Positions 47,425 through 56,821 are shown, counted from the first letter of the stretch. The stretch is DNA of 64,000 nucleotides from Gimesia aquarii (GCF_007748175.1 NZ_CP037422.1:3230020-3294019); one strand, 5' to 3'. Notes: generated by a model not told the origin, from the letters alone. A program made the numbers and translations.

Positions 47425-48672
47425 ATGACAGAAGAAAAGAAAAAGAAGAATCTGAAGACTCGTTTTGATCAATTAGGGTTGAATGAAGAAATATTAAAAA
47501 ATCTCAGCCAGGCAGGGTATGAAACACCGAGCCCGATCCAGGCTGAATTGATTCCGGTTGCGGTCACAGGTCAGGATTGCATCGGACAGGCCAGAACGGG
47601 AACCGGTAAAACAGCCGCCTTTTCGTTACCAATGCTGCAACAAATCGATCTGAGACGGCCAGGAGCACAAGCGTTAATTCTGGCTCCCACAAGGGAGTTG
47701 AGTGAGCAGGTTGCCACTGAGATCCGCAAGCTCTGCCCCGACAAATCGCTGAACCTTGCAGTACTTGTGGGAGGTAAGCCGCTCCGTCCTCAGGAAAATC
47801 AATTAAAAAAGGGCGCCCAAATTGTGGTGGGTACACCGGGACGTGTGATTGACCATATTAACCGTGGCAATCTGAAATTGAATACGCTCAATTTTGTTAT
47901 TCTCGATGAAGCAGATCGCATGCTGGATATCGGCTTTCGTCCTGATATTGAAAAAATCCTCCGCAAGTGCCCTGAAAAGCGACAAACATTGTTACTTTCC
48001 GCGACCTTGCCTCCACCTGTAGAACGTTTGGCAAAACGCTATATGCAAGACCCCGTAATGATCGATCTTTCGGAAGATCGGGTCAGCGTAGAGTCAATCG
48101 ACCAGTATTACATCACCGTCGATCCAAATCGCAAAGTCAAACTTCTCACTCGGCTTCTGTTTCAAGAACGCCCCAAACAAACGATTGTCTTTACTCGTAC
48201 CAAACGGGGTGCTGATAAACTAGATCGTATCTTTTCCAAAAAACTCAAAGCGGTTGCCGCCATTCATGGTGATCTCCCACAGTCCAAACGAGATCGCGTC
48301 CTCAAGAAGTTCCGCGAAGGGAAAATTCGATTATTAATTGCCACCGATGTGATGGGGCGCGGTATCGATGTCAGTGGCATCTCGCATATCATCAACTACG
48401 ATATCCCTGAATTTAATGACGATTATGTGCATCGTATCGGGCGCGTTGGACGCTTGTCATCCGATCAAAAGGGTGCCGCGTTTACTTTTGTCGCACCAGA
48501 CGAAGGCGACCAGTTGACCAATATCGAAAATCGTATCAATCATATGATTTCTGAGTTTCGGGTTGATGATTTTGAAGCTTATAAACCAAAACAACCCCGC
48601 AAAACTGTCGAGAAAGTAACACACCTTGGCAACACGGGACACTTAATCAACCCCGACTTCGGCGAATTCTGA
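47425..48672 (+). CDS. DEAD-box RNA helicase
   Basis: A 415-residue ATP-dependent RNA helicase that unwinds RNA duplexes in ribosome assembly or mRNA decay. Motifs in order: Q-motif 'TRFDQLGLNEEILKNLSQAGYETPSPIQ', motif I 'ARTGTGKT', Ia 'APTRELSEQ', Ib 'TPGR', II 'VILDEADRMLDIGF', III 'LLSATLPP', IV 'TIVFTRTKRGAD', V 'ATDVMGRGIDVSGISHIINYD', VI 'YVHRIGRVGRLS' (Val where Thr is usual). The C-terminal extension is short, so it is RhlE/DbpA-sized core only. Start ATG 47425, with AGGAA close before. It follows ftsH and ends against the convergent hydrolase gene. Confidence 0.95.
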   Translation: MTEEKKKKNLKTRFDQLGLNEEILKNLSQAGYETPSPIQAELIPVAVTGQDCIGQARTGTGKTAAFSLPMLQQIDLRRPGAQALILAPTRELSEQVATEIRKLCPDKSLNLAVLVGGKPLRPQENQLKKGAQIVVGTPGRVIDHINRGNLKLNTLNFVILDEADRMLDIGFRPDIEKILRKCPEKRQTLLLSATLPPPVERLAKRYMQDPVMIDLSEDRVSVESIDQYYITVDPNRKVKLLTRLLFQERPKQTIVFTRTKRGADKLDRIFSKKLKAVAAIHGDLPQSKRDRVLKKFREGKIRLLIATDVMGRGIDVSGISHIINYDIPEFNDDYVHRIGRVGRLSSDQKGAAFTFVAPDEGDQLTNIENRINHMISEFRVDDFEAYKPKQPRKTVEKVTHLGNTGHLINPDFGEF

Positions 48673-48703
48673 GCATCGCACGTTCAAGAAAAGATTGCTT
48701 CAG

Positions 48704-49573
48704 CTATTTTAGAAACTGTTCAATACGTGGTAGCATGATTTCATGCGCGTCTTCGAACACATAATGCCCGGCGTCGGAAATTCGTAACGTTTCCGCATTT
48801 GGAAATCGTCGTTCAAATTCGTCCAGGAAGTTGGTGGTAAAACACCAATCCCGCTCCCCCCAGATTAAGAGCATCGGATGATTTTGAAATTGCTGCAAAC
48901 CTTCTTCCACATGCAACAGTGTCTGATAACTGGGATGCGATGGCTTTAATGGGATGTCCTTGACAAATTGATCGACTGCGATGCGATTCCGCCAGGAATC
49001 ATAGGGCCCTAAGAAACCGGTTTTGACTTCGTCCGTCATGCGTTCCCGCTTTTCGACCGCCATTGAAACTGCAGCTCCTGAAAACAAATTCAATCCGCGC
49101 ACTCCACAACTTCCCAGGATTGGTATCCGACAAACGGCAATACGCAAAGGGATTTCCTGAGAGCGAAAGGCGGCCGTATTCATTAACACAAAACGTTGAA
49201 ACCGTTCGGGCAGATCAACGGCAGCCCCCATGCCAATTGCGCCTCCCCAGTCGTGGGCAAACAAAGTGATGTCCTGGAGATCCAGTTCCTGAATCAGCGT
49301 CTTCAAATTATTGATATGTGATTCCAGTTTGTAGGCATAGTCCTGCGGTTTATCAGACAATCCACAACCGATATGATCAACGGCTATCACGCGATAGTGC
49401 GCAGAGAGCTGCTTCACCAAACGTCGCCAGGCAAAACTCCAGGTCGGGTTCCCATGCACCATCAACAGCGGTTGACCTTGCCCCTCGTCCAGATAATGGT
49501 ATTGATGCCCGTCTATCTCCAACCAATGCGAAGCGAAAGGATATTCATTTTTGATCTGATCACGAAAATTCAT
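48704..49573 (-). CDS. Haloalkane dehalogenase subfamily III / OleB-like alpha/beta hydrolase
   Basis: A 289-residue cytoplasmic alpha/beta hydrolase. '[13 protein letters not shown]' holds the oxyanion/halide Asn42; the nucleophile elbow is 'AHDWGG' with Asp108 and the halide-binding Trp109. '[24 protein letters not shown]' and '[11 protein letters not shown]' give the acid and catalytic His. An Asp nucleophile with Trp next to it marks haloalkane dehalogenases; this branch (subfamily III) also contains OleB, the beta-lactone decarboxylase of long-chain olefin synthesis, and DrbA from Rhodopirellula. It is 60 nt downstream of bioF on the same strand, but its Asp nucleophile argues against a BioH-type pimeloyl esterase. 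Start ATG 49573. Both dehalogenase and OleB activity remain possible. Confidence 0.85.
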   Translation of the reverse strand: MNFRDQIKNEYPFASHWLEIDGHQYHYLDEGQGQPLLMVHGNPTWSFAWRRLVKQLSAHYRVIAVDHIGCGLSDKPQDYAYKLESHINNLKTLIQELDLQDITLFAHDWGGAIGMGAAVDLPERFQRFVLMNTAAFRSQEIPLRIAVCRIPILGSCGVRGLNLFSGAAVSMAVEKRERMTDEVKTGFLGPYDSWRNRIAVDQFVKDIPLKPSHPSYQTLLHVEEGLQQFQNHPMLLIWGERDWCFTTNFLDEFERRFPNAETLRISDAGHYVFEDAHEIMLPRIEQFLK

Positions 49574-49633
49574 GCGGAGTTCTTTTGTACGTCTTTGATG
49601 CCATCAGGTTCATGAGATTCTAATTTGCATACC

Positions 49634-50824
49634 TTATCGAGATTCCACATTCCTGGCGAGTGAACGATCCAGGGCTTTTAAAAAGCGTTTGAGATCATCT
49701 CGTTGATGGGCACAGGTGATCGAAACTCTCAGTCGTGATGTCCCTTGCGGAACCGTGGGCGGCCTGATCGCCCCCACCAGGAAACCGGATTCTTGTAGAT
49801 CCGCTGCCATTTTCATCGTCAGCTCAGGATCCTTCAGAATGATCGGAATGATCGGTCCGGATGAAGGAGGGACAGAAATTGACGGACGTTGCTGTAACTC
49901 TCTACGTAGAAACGTGGACTGTTCATGGAGTAAACGCCGTCGATCTGGTTCTGACTGAATAATCTCAAGGGCCTTACAGGCTGCTGCACAAATCGAAGGA
50001 GGCAGGGCGGTCGAATAAATTTGTGTTCGTACTCGATTCCAAAGCCAGTCGATCAGAGCACAAGGCCCCGCCACAAAACCTCCCATCGTCCCGACGGCTT
50101 TACTGAGCGTACCAATCCGAACCGTCACGCGTTCTTCCACCCCCAGTTCCTCAGCCAGGCCTCTGCCAGATCCCCCCCAGACTCCCGTCGCATGAGCTTC
50201 ATCCAGCATTACTGTGGCGTTGAATTCTTCAGCTAAATCGCAGAGTGAAACTAAAGGTGCCAGACTTCCATCCATGCTGAAAACAGAATCAGTAACAATG
50301 ATTTTTTTTCCGTCACCAGATGTCTTTTCCAGTTCCCGTTTGAGTTTCTCTAATTGATCATGACGATACACACGCAGCCTGGCACCAGATAACCGACAGC
50401 CGTCAATTAAACTCGCATGGTTCAGTCGATCACAAAAAATCGTATCTTCCTGATTGGCAAACGCTGAGATGATTCCCAAATTGGCTGCATAGCCACTGGG
50501 AAACAGAATCGCCTCGTCGGTCCTTTCAAATTGAGCCAACCGGTTTTCAAGCTGTGCGTGCCATTCGGTGCGACCACTCACCAGCGCACTGGCACGTGTG
50601 CCCACTCCCATTTCGGGTAAGGCGGCTGCAGCGGCAGCGATCACGCGTTCGTCGTGCGAAAGATTAAGATAGTCATTGCTGGAGAAATTAATCAGCTCAC
50701 GACCTTCCAGCAGACAACGCCCGTCAGCCAGCGGATGAAATGTTCTGCGGGAGCGAAACAGACCAGCAGCACGGATCTCCCGTAACTCATTATCAATCCA
50801 TTCGGGAACTTCTGGAGAAGACAT
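49634..50824 (-). CDS. bioF: 8-amino-7-oxononanoate synthase (BioF)
   Basis: A PLP-dependent alpha-oxoamine synthase that joins pimeloyl-ACP (or -CoA) and alanine in biotin synthesis. Motifs: 'INFSSNDYLNLSHDERV', 'GVGTRASALVSGRTEWHAQLENRLAQFERTDEAILFPSGYAANLG', 'DRLNHASLIDGCRLSGA', 'VMLDEAHATGVWGGSGRGLAEELG' (the PLP Asp and His) and 'RIGTLSKAVGTMGGFVAGP' with the Schiff-base Lys. The 396-residue length is normal. Glycine C-acetyltransferase (Kbl) and serine palmitoyltransferase share this fold, but 'GRGLAE' and the absence of their insertions favour BioF. Start ATG 50824. It probably forms a two-gene unit with the downstream OleB-like hydrolase. bioB lies 29 kb away. Confidence 0.9.
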   Translation of the reverse strand: MSSPEVPEWIDNELREIRAAGLFRSRRTFHPLADGRCLLEGRELINFSSNDYLNLSHDERVIAAAAAALPEMGVGTRASALVSGRTEWHAQLENRLAQFERTDEAILFPSGYAANLGIISAFANQEDTIFCDRLNHASLIDGCRLSGARLRVYRHDQLEKLKRELEKTSGDGKKIIVTDSVFSMDGSLAPLVSLCDLAEEFNATVMLDEAHATGVWGGSGRGLAEELGVEERVTVRIGTLSKAVGTMGGFVAGPCALIDWLWNRVRTQIYSTALPPSICAAACKALEIIQSEPDRRRLLHEQSTFLRRELQQRPSISVPPSSGPIIPIILKDPELTMKMAADLQESGFLVGAIRPPTVPQGTSRLRVSITCAHQRDDLKRFLKALDRSLARNVESR

Positions 50825-50911
50825 GCTTACGCAGACCTGACTATCTCATACATAGCGATAAAAAACGCAGCCGATTTCCCTAATTGATTCTGGAAACTTA
50901 GAATTCGCACT

Positions 50912-52051
50912 TTATGTCAGGGAAATCACATGATTACTTAAACGCTCAAATCCGTCTTCTGTGATCAGATAATTGTGCTCAATTCTCATTCCCCCAATCC
51001 CTTCGACATAGACACCAGGTTCCAGAGTCACCACATCACCGGCCAAAAGGGTGTCGGTGCTCTCAGGAACCTGAATCGGTGCTTCTGGATGTCCCAGTCC
51101 CAGTCCATGACCGGCGTGATGTTGAAAGTTGTCGCGATATCCGGCATCCCAGAGGGGCGCTGCTGTTGCAGCATGCACGTCGGCACATTTTGTGCCTGCT
51201 TTGAGTGTTGACTCGCCTGCCTGCATCGCTGCCTGACAAAGCGAGAATAGTTTTTGCTGGTCTGCACTTGGCTCACCGACGCTGATGGTATTCGTGAAGT
51301 CACTGCGGTAACCGTGAACCACAACTGAGTAGTCCAGCACAAACAAATCGCCATGCTCTAATACGTGTGGTGATGGTAGTCCCCCCGCTTTGGGAACTGC
51401 GGCGTTACAGGCGCGGAAGTCTCCGTAAATGGCTACTGGCATACCCGCTGCCTGGACTACCGCTGCCTGGACTTTACGGAACACGTCAAATTCACTTTTA
51501 CCTGCTTCCACAATCTCTCGTGCACAAGCATGACCAGCATCACAGGCCTGCATAGCCAATTTCAATAAGGCGATCTCATCGGCGTGTTTCTGCCGCCGTA
51601 ATTGACGTAAGATGCTTCCTAGCTCAAGTGAGGCATCGGTTTGTGTAATTTCGAGTTCGTGTAACGCGCCTACGGGTAACCATTCGGCTTCAACAGCACC
51701 TGCACGACCTTTTAACTGTGGTACGACCGACTTCAACGCCTTAAATAAAGCATGATCACGATTCTCGACTGAGTGTTTATGATCGTACCATTGCTCAATC
51801 GCTTCATGATCGACATAGAATTCTGCGGCAGCAGAACGCAGGGTGAAATTATCGCCAATTAATGTGACACCCTTGTCTCGATCCAGCAATAATAGTGCGC
51901 GTTCTCCGCGTGAGAAACTAAAAGGTTGTACCAGAAAATTTGACAAGTACAGTACGTGACGAGGATCAGCGATTAAGACCCACTGCAGGTGATCGGGAAC
52001 CGCTTCCCACAAGCGCTTCTGGCGTGCCAAACAGCCTTCTTTAGACAGCAT
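50912..52051 (-). CDS. M24 family metallopeptidase (Xaa-Pro aminopeptidase-like)
   Basis: A 379-residue pita-bread-fold peptidase. The N-terminal creatinase-like domain ('[25 protein letters not shown]') is followed by the catalytic domain. The five metal ligands can be read: Asp in '[22 protein letters not shown]' (two Asp), His in '[15 protein letters not shown]', Glu in '[20 protein letters not shown]' (two Glu). This predicts a di-metal aminopeptidase that removes residues before Pro, in the cytoplasm. Creatinase-like non-peptidases share the fold but not all ligands. Start ATG 52051, AAAGGA about 11 nt upstream. It is 53 nt downstream of trxB on the same strand, and 88 nt before bioF, so all four genes may be co-transcribed. 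Confidence 0.93.
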   Translation of the reverse strand: MLSKEGCLARQKRLWEAVPDHLQWVLIADPRHVLYLSNFLVQPFSFSRGERALLLLDRDKGVTLIGDNFTLRSAAAEFYVDHEAIEQWYDHKHSVENRDHALFKALKSVVPQLKGRAGAVEAEWLPVGALHELEITQTDASLELGSILRQLRRQKHADEIALLKLAMQACDAGHACAREIVEAGKSEFDVFRKVQAAVVQAAGMPVAIYGDFRACNAAVPKAGGLPSPHVLEHGDLFVLDYSVVVHGYRSDFTNTISVGEPSADQQKLFSLCQAAMQAGESTLKAGTKCADVHAATAAPLWDAGYRDNFQHHAGHGLGLGHPEAPIQVPESTDTLLAGDVVTLEPGVYVEGIGGMRIEHNYLITEDGFERLSNHVISLT

Positions 52052-52103
52052 TTCTTTTATGTCCTTTAACGGAAATCAATGATACGAGAGGCGAACGACG
52101 ACT

Positions 52104-53156
52104 TTAATCGAACCCTTTGTCAACAAGCCAGCGTTCTGCATCCAGCGCCGCCATACAGCCACTGCCGGCTGCTGTGATCGCTTGCTTGTAATGATCATCG
52201 GCCACATCGCCAGCGGCAAACACACCATCTACGTTTGTATTGGTACGGAAAGGGACCTTCCACTGAATATACCCTTTGTCGTTCGTCTCAATTTGACCTT
52301 TCAGAAAGTTGATATTGGGAGTATGACCAATGGCAGCAAAATAACCGGTGGCATCCAGCTCTTCTGTCTGGTTTTCATCCAACGTACTTCTGATCCGTAC
52401 GCCGGTCACACCTTTTTCATCATCTCCTAACACTTCATCAATGACCGAATTCCATTTCACTTCGATCTTCTCATTGGCTAAGGCACGGTCTGCCATAATT
52501 TTGCTGGCACGAAATTCATCGCGACGATGGACGAGATATACCTTGGAAGCAAACTTCGTGAGGAACGTACCTTCTTCCATGGCACTGTCGCCACCACCGA
52601 CGACAACCAATGGCTGATTCCGAAAACGAGGCATCGCTCCATCACAGACTGCACAAGCAGAAACGCCCATATTCTTGAAACGCTCTTCGGAATCGAGCCC
52701 CAGATAATTGGCCCGCGCCCCAGTGGCGATGATCACCGTCAAAGCTTCCACTGTTTCGCCATTCGCGGGAGTTACTTTGAAAGGGTGCGAGGAAAAATCA
52801 ACATCGACGATATCATCGGTGACCACCTTTGTACCGAAATTGATCGCTTGCTGACGCATCAATTCCATCAGCTCTGGTCCACTGACCCCTTCACCCAAAT
52901 GGGGTGCCATGTACTTTCGTTTGGATTCGTCTATCGAGTCATCCAGATAGGCGTTTAGATTCCCATTAGGGAACCCCGGGTAATTTTCAACTTCCGTCGT
53001 TAGAGCCAACTGACCTAAAGGCAGTGTTCCTTGTAAACGATTTTCTTCTGTCACAGCCCCTTCAAAACAGAGGGGTTCCAGATTGGCTCTGGATGTGTAA
53101 ATACAAGCGGCCCAACCAGCGGGCCCAGATCCGATTACAACGACTTTTTCCGGCAC
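52104..53156 (-). CDS. trxB: Thioredoxin reductase
   Basis: An FAD/NADPH enzyme that reduces thioredoxin. FAD-binding '[23 protein letters not shown]' opens the protein; the redox pair is C-A-V-C ('[13 protein letters not shown]'); NADPH-binding '[36 protein letters not shown]' follows; '[34 protein letters not shown]' closes with the second FAD site. 350 residues is slightly longer than E. coli TrxB (321). Start choice: AGGAGGTGA precedes two in-frame GTG codons, 53162 (3 nt away) and 53156 (9 nt); I take the latter, giving M-P-E-K-V-V. The ribosome binding site is nearly perfect. First gene of a probable trxB-M24 unit. Confidence 0.95.
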   Translation of the reverse strand: MPEKVVVIGSGPAGWAACIYTSRANLEPLCFEGAVTEENRLQGTLPLGQLALTTEVENYPGFPNGNLNAYLDDSIDESKRKYMAPHLGEGVSGPELMELMRQQAINFGTKVVTDDIVDVDFSSHPFKVTPANGETVEALTVIIATGARANYLGLDSEERFKNMGVSACAVCDGAMPRFRNQPLVVVGGGDSAMEEGTFLTKFASKVYLVHRRDEFRASKIMADRALANEKIEVKWNSVIDEVLGDDEKGVTGVRIRSTLDENQTEELDATGYFAAIGHTPNINFLKGQIETNDKGYIQWKVPFRTNTNVDGVFAAGDVADDHYKQAITAAGSGCMAALDAERWLVDKGFD

Positions 53157-53360
53157 GTTCACTCACCTCCTGATATCGAGATTCTCTGACTGAAATGATT
53201 TGAAACAAATTTTCAGTAACGGGAGAATTGCCAGTAGCATGGATTATAGAAACACGAGCAACAAACACATTGGTGTGCTCGACAATCCTACTGAAGTAGC
53301 GTGAGGAATTCCAGAAGGTGGGATGACTCGTTTCTGAGCAGAACTGGAAATTAGGGAAAT

Positions 53361-53403
53361 AAAAAAGGTGCTTCGAATCATGTGAATGACTGAAGCACCT
53401 TTT
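53361..53403 (-). terminator. Orphan intrinsic terminator upstream of trxB
   Basis: AAAAGGTGCTTC (53363-53374) pairs with GAAGCACCTTTT (53392-53403), a 12-bp stem with a 17-nt loop. The minus strand continues TTTTTTATTT, a strong terminator. No protein gene ends here; it could terminate a small RNA. Confidence 0.7.
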
Positions 53404-53584
53404 CTGTGCTGAATGGAGCAAGTGCGGGCCAACGCTTGCCACCATCGCTGTTAATACATAAAAGCATAAGCCGTACCAATTAAAAATAATTGTGCAAAAA
53501 ATACTGTAAGCCATTCATTATTCAACACTTAGTATATCATTAAGAGTATGTGAAGAAGATCATCGCTTAAGAACATGTATTACT

Positions 53585-53602
53585 ATGCAACATATGTTGC
53601 AT
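53585..53602. promoter_or_regulatory. Perfect 18-bp palindrome, possible operator
   Basis: ATGCAACATATGTTGCAT is a perfect 18-bp dyad. It has no T run and is not hairpin-like in GC content, so it resembles a site for a dimeric repressor or activator, about 200 nt before panB. The regulator is unknown. Confidence 0.45.
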
Positions 53603-53798
53603 TATCATACGATGCAAAATACTACACATTCTCCCCTCCACATGATTTTAAAGAAAAGCAGACACCAGTCTTGCGAATTCAGACTTAGTTTTCATATGGT
53701 GGAACCCTTAACGATGCAGAGATGTCTACAATAGTAATCTATTATTGATCTGGTCTGGCTAGATGCCCAAACCTGCTGAGAGTTTTAAGGAGAGTTCC

Positions 53799-54614
53799 GT
53801 GTCGAATGCTTCCCCAGCACGACCCAAAAAGTTTACCGTTCCCCAGTTTCTAGCAACCAAGGAAAAAAAGCAGAAGATTTCCATGCTGACTGCCTATGAT
53901 TTTCTGTCAGCTAAAATTCTGGATGAAGCCGGATTAGACTGCCTTTTGGTAGGCGACACTTTGGGAATGGTCGTCCAGGGAAAAAGCACAACACTACCCG
54001 TGACAGTCGATGAAATGATCTATCACGGTGAAATCGTTTCGCGTGCTGTTCAAAGGGCGCTGATCATTGTGGACATGCCTTTTATGTCATTTCATGTTTC
54101 ACCTTCACAGGCGTTGGAAAATGCAGGGCGAATTTTGAAAGAGACAGGTGCCGACGCCGTGAAGCTGGAAGGGGGCGTCAATCAGGTCAAAACAATCGAA
54201 ACCATCGTTTCTGCGGATATCCCTGTCATGGCTCATCTGGGTCTGAAACCACAGTCAGTTCGTGCCCTGGGTGGGATGGGAAAAATTCAACGCGATGAAG
54301 ACGACCTGATCGCTGACGCTCTGGCAGTCGAAAGAGCAGGGGCCTTTGGGATTATTCTTGAAATGATTACCGCCCCCATCGCCAAAAAGATTACAGATAC
54401 CGTCACGATTCCCACGATTGGCATTGGTTCCGGGCCAGGCTGTGACGGACAAGTATTGGTGACGCCTGATATGTTAGGTATGAATGCTGATTTTCATCCA
54501 CGATTTTTGAAAAAATACGCTGATCTCACAACGGTCATGACGAATGCTGCTCAAGCCTACGCAAAGGAAGTACGCGAAGGTCAATTTCCCGATGAGTCAC
54601 ACAGCCATACCTGA
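53799..54614 (+). CDS. panB: 3-methyl-2-oxobutanoate hydroxymethyltransferase (PanB)
   Basis: PanB makes ketopantoate from alpha-ketoisovalerate and methylene-tetrahydrofolate, the first committed step of pantothenate and CoA synthesis. Conserved blocks: 'KISMLTAYDFLSAKILDEAGLDCLLVGDTLGMVVQG' (metal Asp), 'TVDEMIYHGEIVSRA', 'IIVDMPFMSF' (second metal Asp), 'DAVKLEGGV', 'VMAHLGLKPQSVRALGG', 'GAFGIILEMI' (catalytic Glu) and 'TIGIGSGPGCDGQVLVTPDMLGM'. About 271 residues (E. coli 264). I start at GTG 53799 because AAGGAG is 6 nt upstream; ATG 53763 would add 12 residues but has no site. Single gene; convergent with the next GT2, 44 nt away. No panC adjoins. Confidence 0.96.
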   Translation: MSNASPARPKKFTVPQFLATKEKKQKISMLTAYDFLSAKILDEAGLDCLLVGDTLGMVVQGKSTTLPVTVDEMIYHGEIVSRAVQRALIIVDMPFMSFHVSPSQALENAGRILKETGADAVKLEGGVNQVKTIETIVSADIPVMAHLGLKPQSVRALGGMGKIQRDEDDLIADALAVERAGAFGIILEMITAPIAKKITDTVTIPTIGIGSGPGCDGQVLVTPDMLGMNADFHPRFLKKYADLTTVMTNAAQAYAKEVREGQFPDESHSHT

Positions 54615-54658
54615 GCAAGCCTTAAGAAATGCTCTACTGTGATGAACCAGAGCGCAAG

Positions 54659-55414
54659 TCAGTCAGAAGACTGAAGCGTACGAACCCGTTTCCCGAAACA
54701 GTTTTCGATTCCAAGCACAAACATCACCCATAAAGCTGAAAATGCCTCACCCAGGTTAATCTTCGAGCTTCCGAACCGACGTTCTTCGAACGTGAAGGGG
54801 ACTTCCTCAAAAGTACAACCGACACGACGGCAGCGATAAAGGATCTCTTCCTGAAACGCATAGCCCTTGGCCCTCAAGAGAGAAAAATCGATCTCGGCCA
54901 GTTTTGAGACCCGATAACAACGAAAACTCCCACTGCAGTCCCGAGATTTCAAACGGAGTAACAAACGGGCGTACCAATTGATGGCACCACTCATGAAATA
55001 GCGTTTCGGCCCCCAGCCTTCAATTTCCCCACCGGGGACATATCGAGAGCCAATTGCGACATCCGCATTTTTGGTCGCTTCTACCAGAGCGGGCATGTAA
55101 CGGGGAGGATGACTAAAGTCAGCATCCAGATTCAAAACGAGATCGTATTGATTTTCGATCGCATATTGAAAACCAGCGACGGTCGCCGTGCCTAAGCCTA
55201 GCTTTCCACTGCGGTGGATTGAATGAATGCGTTGATCGCTTTTTTTCAGTTCTTTAGCAAACTCTCCCGTCCCATCGGGGGAATTGTCGTCAATCACTAA
55301 GATTGCAGCATAAGGCAGATGTTCGTGAATCTCCGGAATGAGTAATTCCAGATTTTCTCGTTCATTATACGTACAGAGTGTCACTAATAATCTGGGAGAA
55401 TCAGAGTCTGTCAT
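54659..55414 (-). CDS. Polyprenol-phosphate mannosyltransferase-like GT2
   Basis: A 251-residue GT2 of the dolichol-phosphate mannose synthase (DPM1) type. 'LLVTLCTYNERENLELLIPEI' starts the GT-A fold, 'ILVIDDNSPDGTGEFA' has the first Asp pair, 'YDLVLNLDADFSHPPRYMPALVE' the D-A-D metal motif, and 'VAIGSRYVPGGEIEGWGPKRYFMSGAINWYARLLL' with 'DCSGSFRCYRV' are the family's lipid-facing blocks. 'GYAFQEEILYRCRRVGCTFEEVPFTFEERRFGSSKIN' completes it. It has no C-terminal membrane helices, like the single-domain form. It would transfer a sugar to polyprenyl phosphate for protein or polysaccharide glycosylation. Start ATG 55414. 33 nt after the His-rich TPR gene on the same strand. Confidence 0.9.
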   Translation of the reverse strand: MTDSDSPRLLVTLCTYNERENLELLIPEIHEHLPYAAILVIDDNSPDGTGEFAKELKKSDQRIHSIHRSGKLGLGTATVAGFQYAIENQYDLVLNLDADFSHPPRYMPALVEATKNADVAIGSRYVPGGEIEGWGPKRYFMSGAINWYARLLLRLKSRDCSGSFRCYRVSKLAEIDFSLLRAKGYAFQEEILYRCRRVGCTFEEVPFTFEERRFGSSKINLGEAFSALWVMFVLGIENCFGKRVRTLQSSD

Positions 55415-55447
55415 TAGTTATTTCAGGCCCAAAGAAAAACGTCTCAA

Positions 55448-56821
55448 TTATTGAGGAGGAATCAACGCAGGCGGTTGTTGACTTTTAGCAGGCTCTGGCA
55501 AGGGAATCAATGGTGCGCCAGGAGTCTTTGCATCTTCAGGCAGAGGAGGTAGAGACTGGTTATTAATCTGGGGTAACTTCGATGAAGGTGGGGGTGGCAG
55601 TGATAGTTTGTGCTGTGGCAGCGTTTTTGTAACCGGAGCAGATCGAGACGATCCAGACGGATTCTGTTTCTTAGAGGGCTGATTCGACTCAAATGCAGGC
55701 GGACGAGTTTGCGTTGGATTCACAACAAACCCCGATTGACTCCCTTTTTTCTGAATCGTTTTTTGATTTCCCACACCGAAATTGGGATCCAGAAATGCCA
55801 GAAAATGATTGCCACGACCAGCCAGACGAACACCGGTCTTTAAAACATCTCTTGCCTGTTCTGCCTGACCGTCAAAATATAACACGACTCCAAAGATGAA
55901 GAGTCTTTCAGGATCACGAATGTCTTCTTTGACCCATTCTGCAACCTGATGTAGCATCGAATCTTTGGCGATCACATTATCTGGACCAAAAAGATTGCTC
56001 AAACTTTCTCCTGTGAGCGGCCATTTCGGATCCAGGGCCAATCCTTGTTTAAATTCATAAGCGGCCCGGTCATACTGTTTTAATGCGACCAGCGCGAATC
56101 CTTTTTTGAAGTGAGGAGTGGGCAGGTCCTTCGTCAACGAAGCTGCCAGCTTATAACGATCGTAGGCTCTTCGATAATCCTGTTTTTTGAAATACTCATC
56201 GCCTTTCACCAAATTACGCAGACTTAACTCGCGTGCATGAGGAGTGGAAGGAATGATGTATTTCTTGATTGTCTTGGTAGGTTTGGGAAGATAATTGGGA
56301 TCTTCCCAACGTGCTAAATCATCGTTGAGTGCATTATTCAAAGGCAAATTACTCGCAGCACTTGGATTGGTCAGTTGCGGATGCGCTGGAAGAGTGGGTA
56401 ACGTGCCAGGCACATTACTATAAGGATAAACGGCCGGTGGCGAGAAACCCTGTCCAGGAAGTATCGGATAAAAACCATTCAATGAATAGTTACCGGAGAA
56501 TAAGACCGGGTTGCCTGCAATGAACGCATCCGTGCTGTAGTATCCAAAACGGTTATAAAAGTAGGGTCCCCAGGGATTACCATAATAGGCATTGCCGGAA
56601 AACGAAAAATTAAAATCAACGCTTCCTGAACTTCTACCAAACGAAAACCCGGGACTAGGCCAGGTGCGACCATAATAACGTGGATAGGAATGCCTGTGAT
56701 GGTGGTGCGAATGATGGTAATGACCATGTCGCCCTTGTGAAGCATGCGGCCTTTGCGCAGAAGCCTGATCGGATAGACCTGAGAACAGACAAGCTGTGCA
56801 CAATGTGAGAATATACCGCAT
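55448..56821 (-). CDS. Exported TPR protein with His-rich N-terminus and Pro-rich tail
   Basis: A 457-residue protein of unknown function. Residues 1-22 are a signal peptide ('ILTLCTACLFSGLSDQASA'). A His-rich stretch follows ('HGHYHHSHHHHRHSYPRYYGR'), which could bind metal ions. Then Tyr/Gly/Asn/Pro-rich sequence ('GNAYYGNPWGPYFYNRFGYY'). About residues 190-330 contain three or so TPR-like helical pairs ('YRRAYDRYKLAASLTKDLP', 'YDRAAYEFKQGLALDPKWP'). The tail is Pro/Gln/Ser-rich and probably disordered. I start at ATG 56821 because AGGAG lies 7 nt upstream; an upstream start at 56935 lacks one. It precedes the GT2 by 33 nt and may be its operon partner. Probably an envelope protein. Confidence 0.7.
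   Translation of the reverse strand: MRYILTLCTACLFSGLSDQASAQRPHASQGRHGHYHHSHHHHRHSYPRYYGRTWPSPGFSFGRSSGSVDFNFSFSGNAYYGNPWGPYFYNRFGYYSTDAFIAGNPVLFSGNYSLNGFYPILPGQGFSPPAVYPYSNVPGTLPTLPAHPQLTNPSAASNLPLNNALNDDLARWEDPNYLPKPTKTIKKYIIPSTPHARELSLRNLVKGDEYFKKQDYRRAYDRYKLAASLTKDLPTPHFKKGFALVALKQYDRAAYEFKQGLALDPKWPLTGESLSNLFGPDNVIAKDSMLHQVAEWVKEDIRDPERLFIFGVVLYFDGQAEQARDVLKTGVRLAGRGNHFLAFLDPNFGVGNQKTIQKKGSQSGFVVNPTQTRPPAFESNQPSKKQNPSGSSRSAPVTKTLPQHKLSLPPPPSSKLPQINNQSLPPLPEDAKTPGAPLIPLPEPAKSQQPPALIPPQ

Larger units (their letters stand above)
53163..53798. other. Gene-free region between trxB and panB
   Basis: About 600 nt with no convincing gene. It contains a strong minus-strand terminator (53361-53403) without any gene feeding it, and a perfect 18-bp palindrome (53585-53602). 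The trxB and panB promoters must be here. A weak match to a minus-strand promoter (TTGGTA, 17 nt, TATTAA around 53450-53485) lies just upstream of the orphan terminator, so a short RNA of about 100 nt is possible. Confidence 0.4.

Noticed and set aside
48704-49573. BioH-type pimeloyl-ACP esterase because of the bioF neighbour
   Set aside because: The nucleophile elbow is H-D-W-G-G with Asp, not the Ser of BioH.
53062-53514. A 150-residue minus-strand open frame over the trxB start
   Set aside because: It runs through the orphan terminator and into trxB in another frame, has no ribosome binding site and shows no domain.
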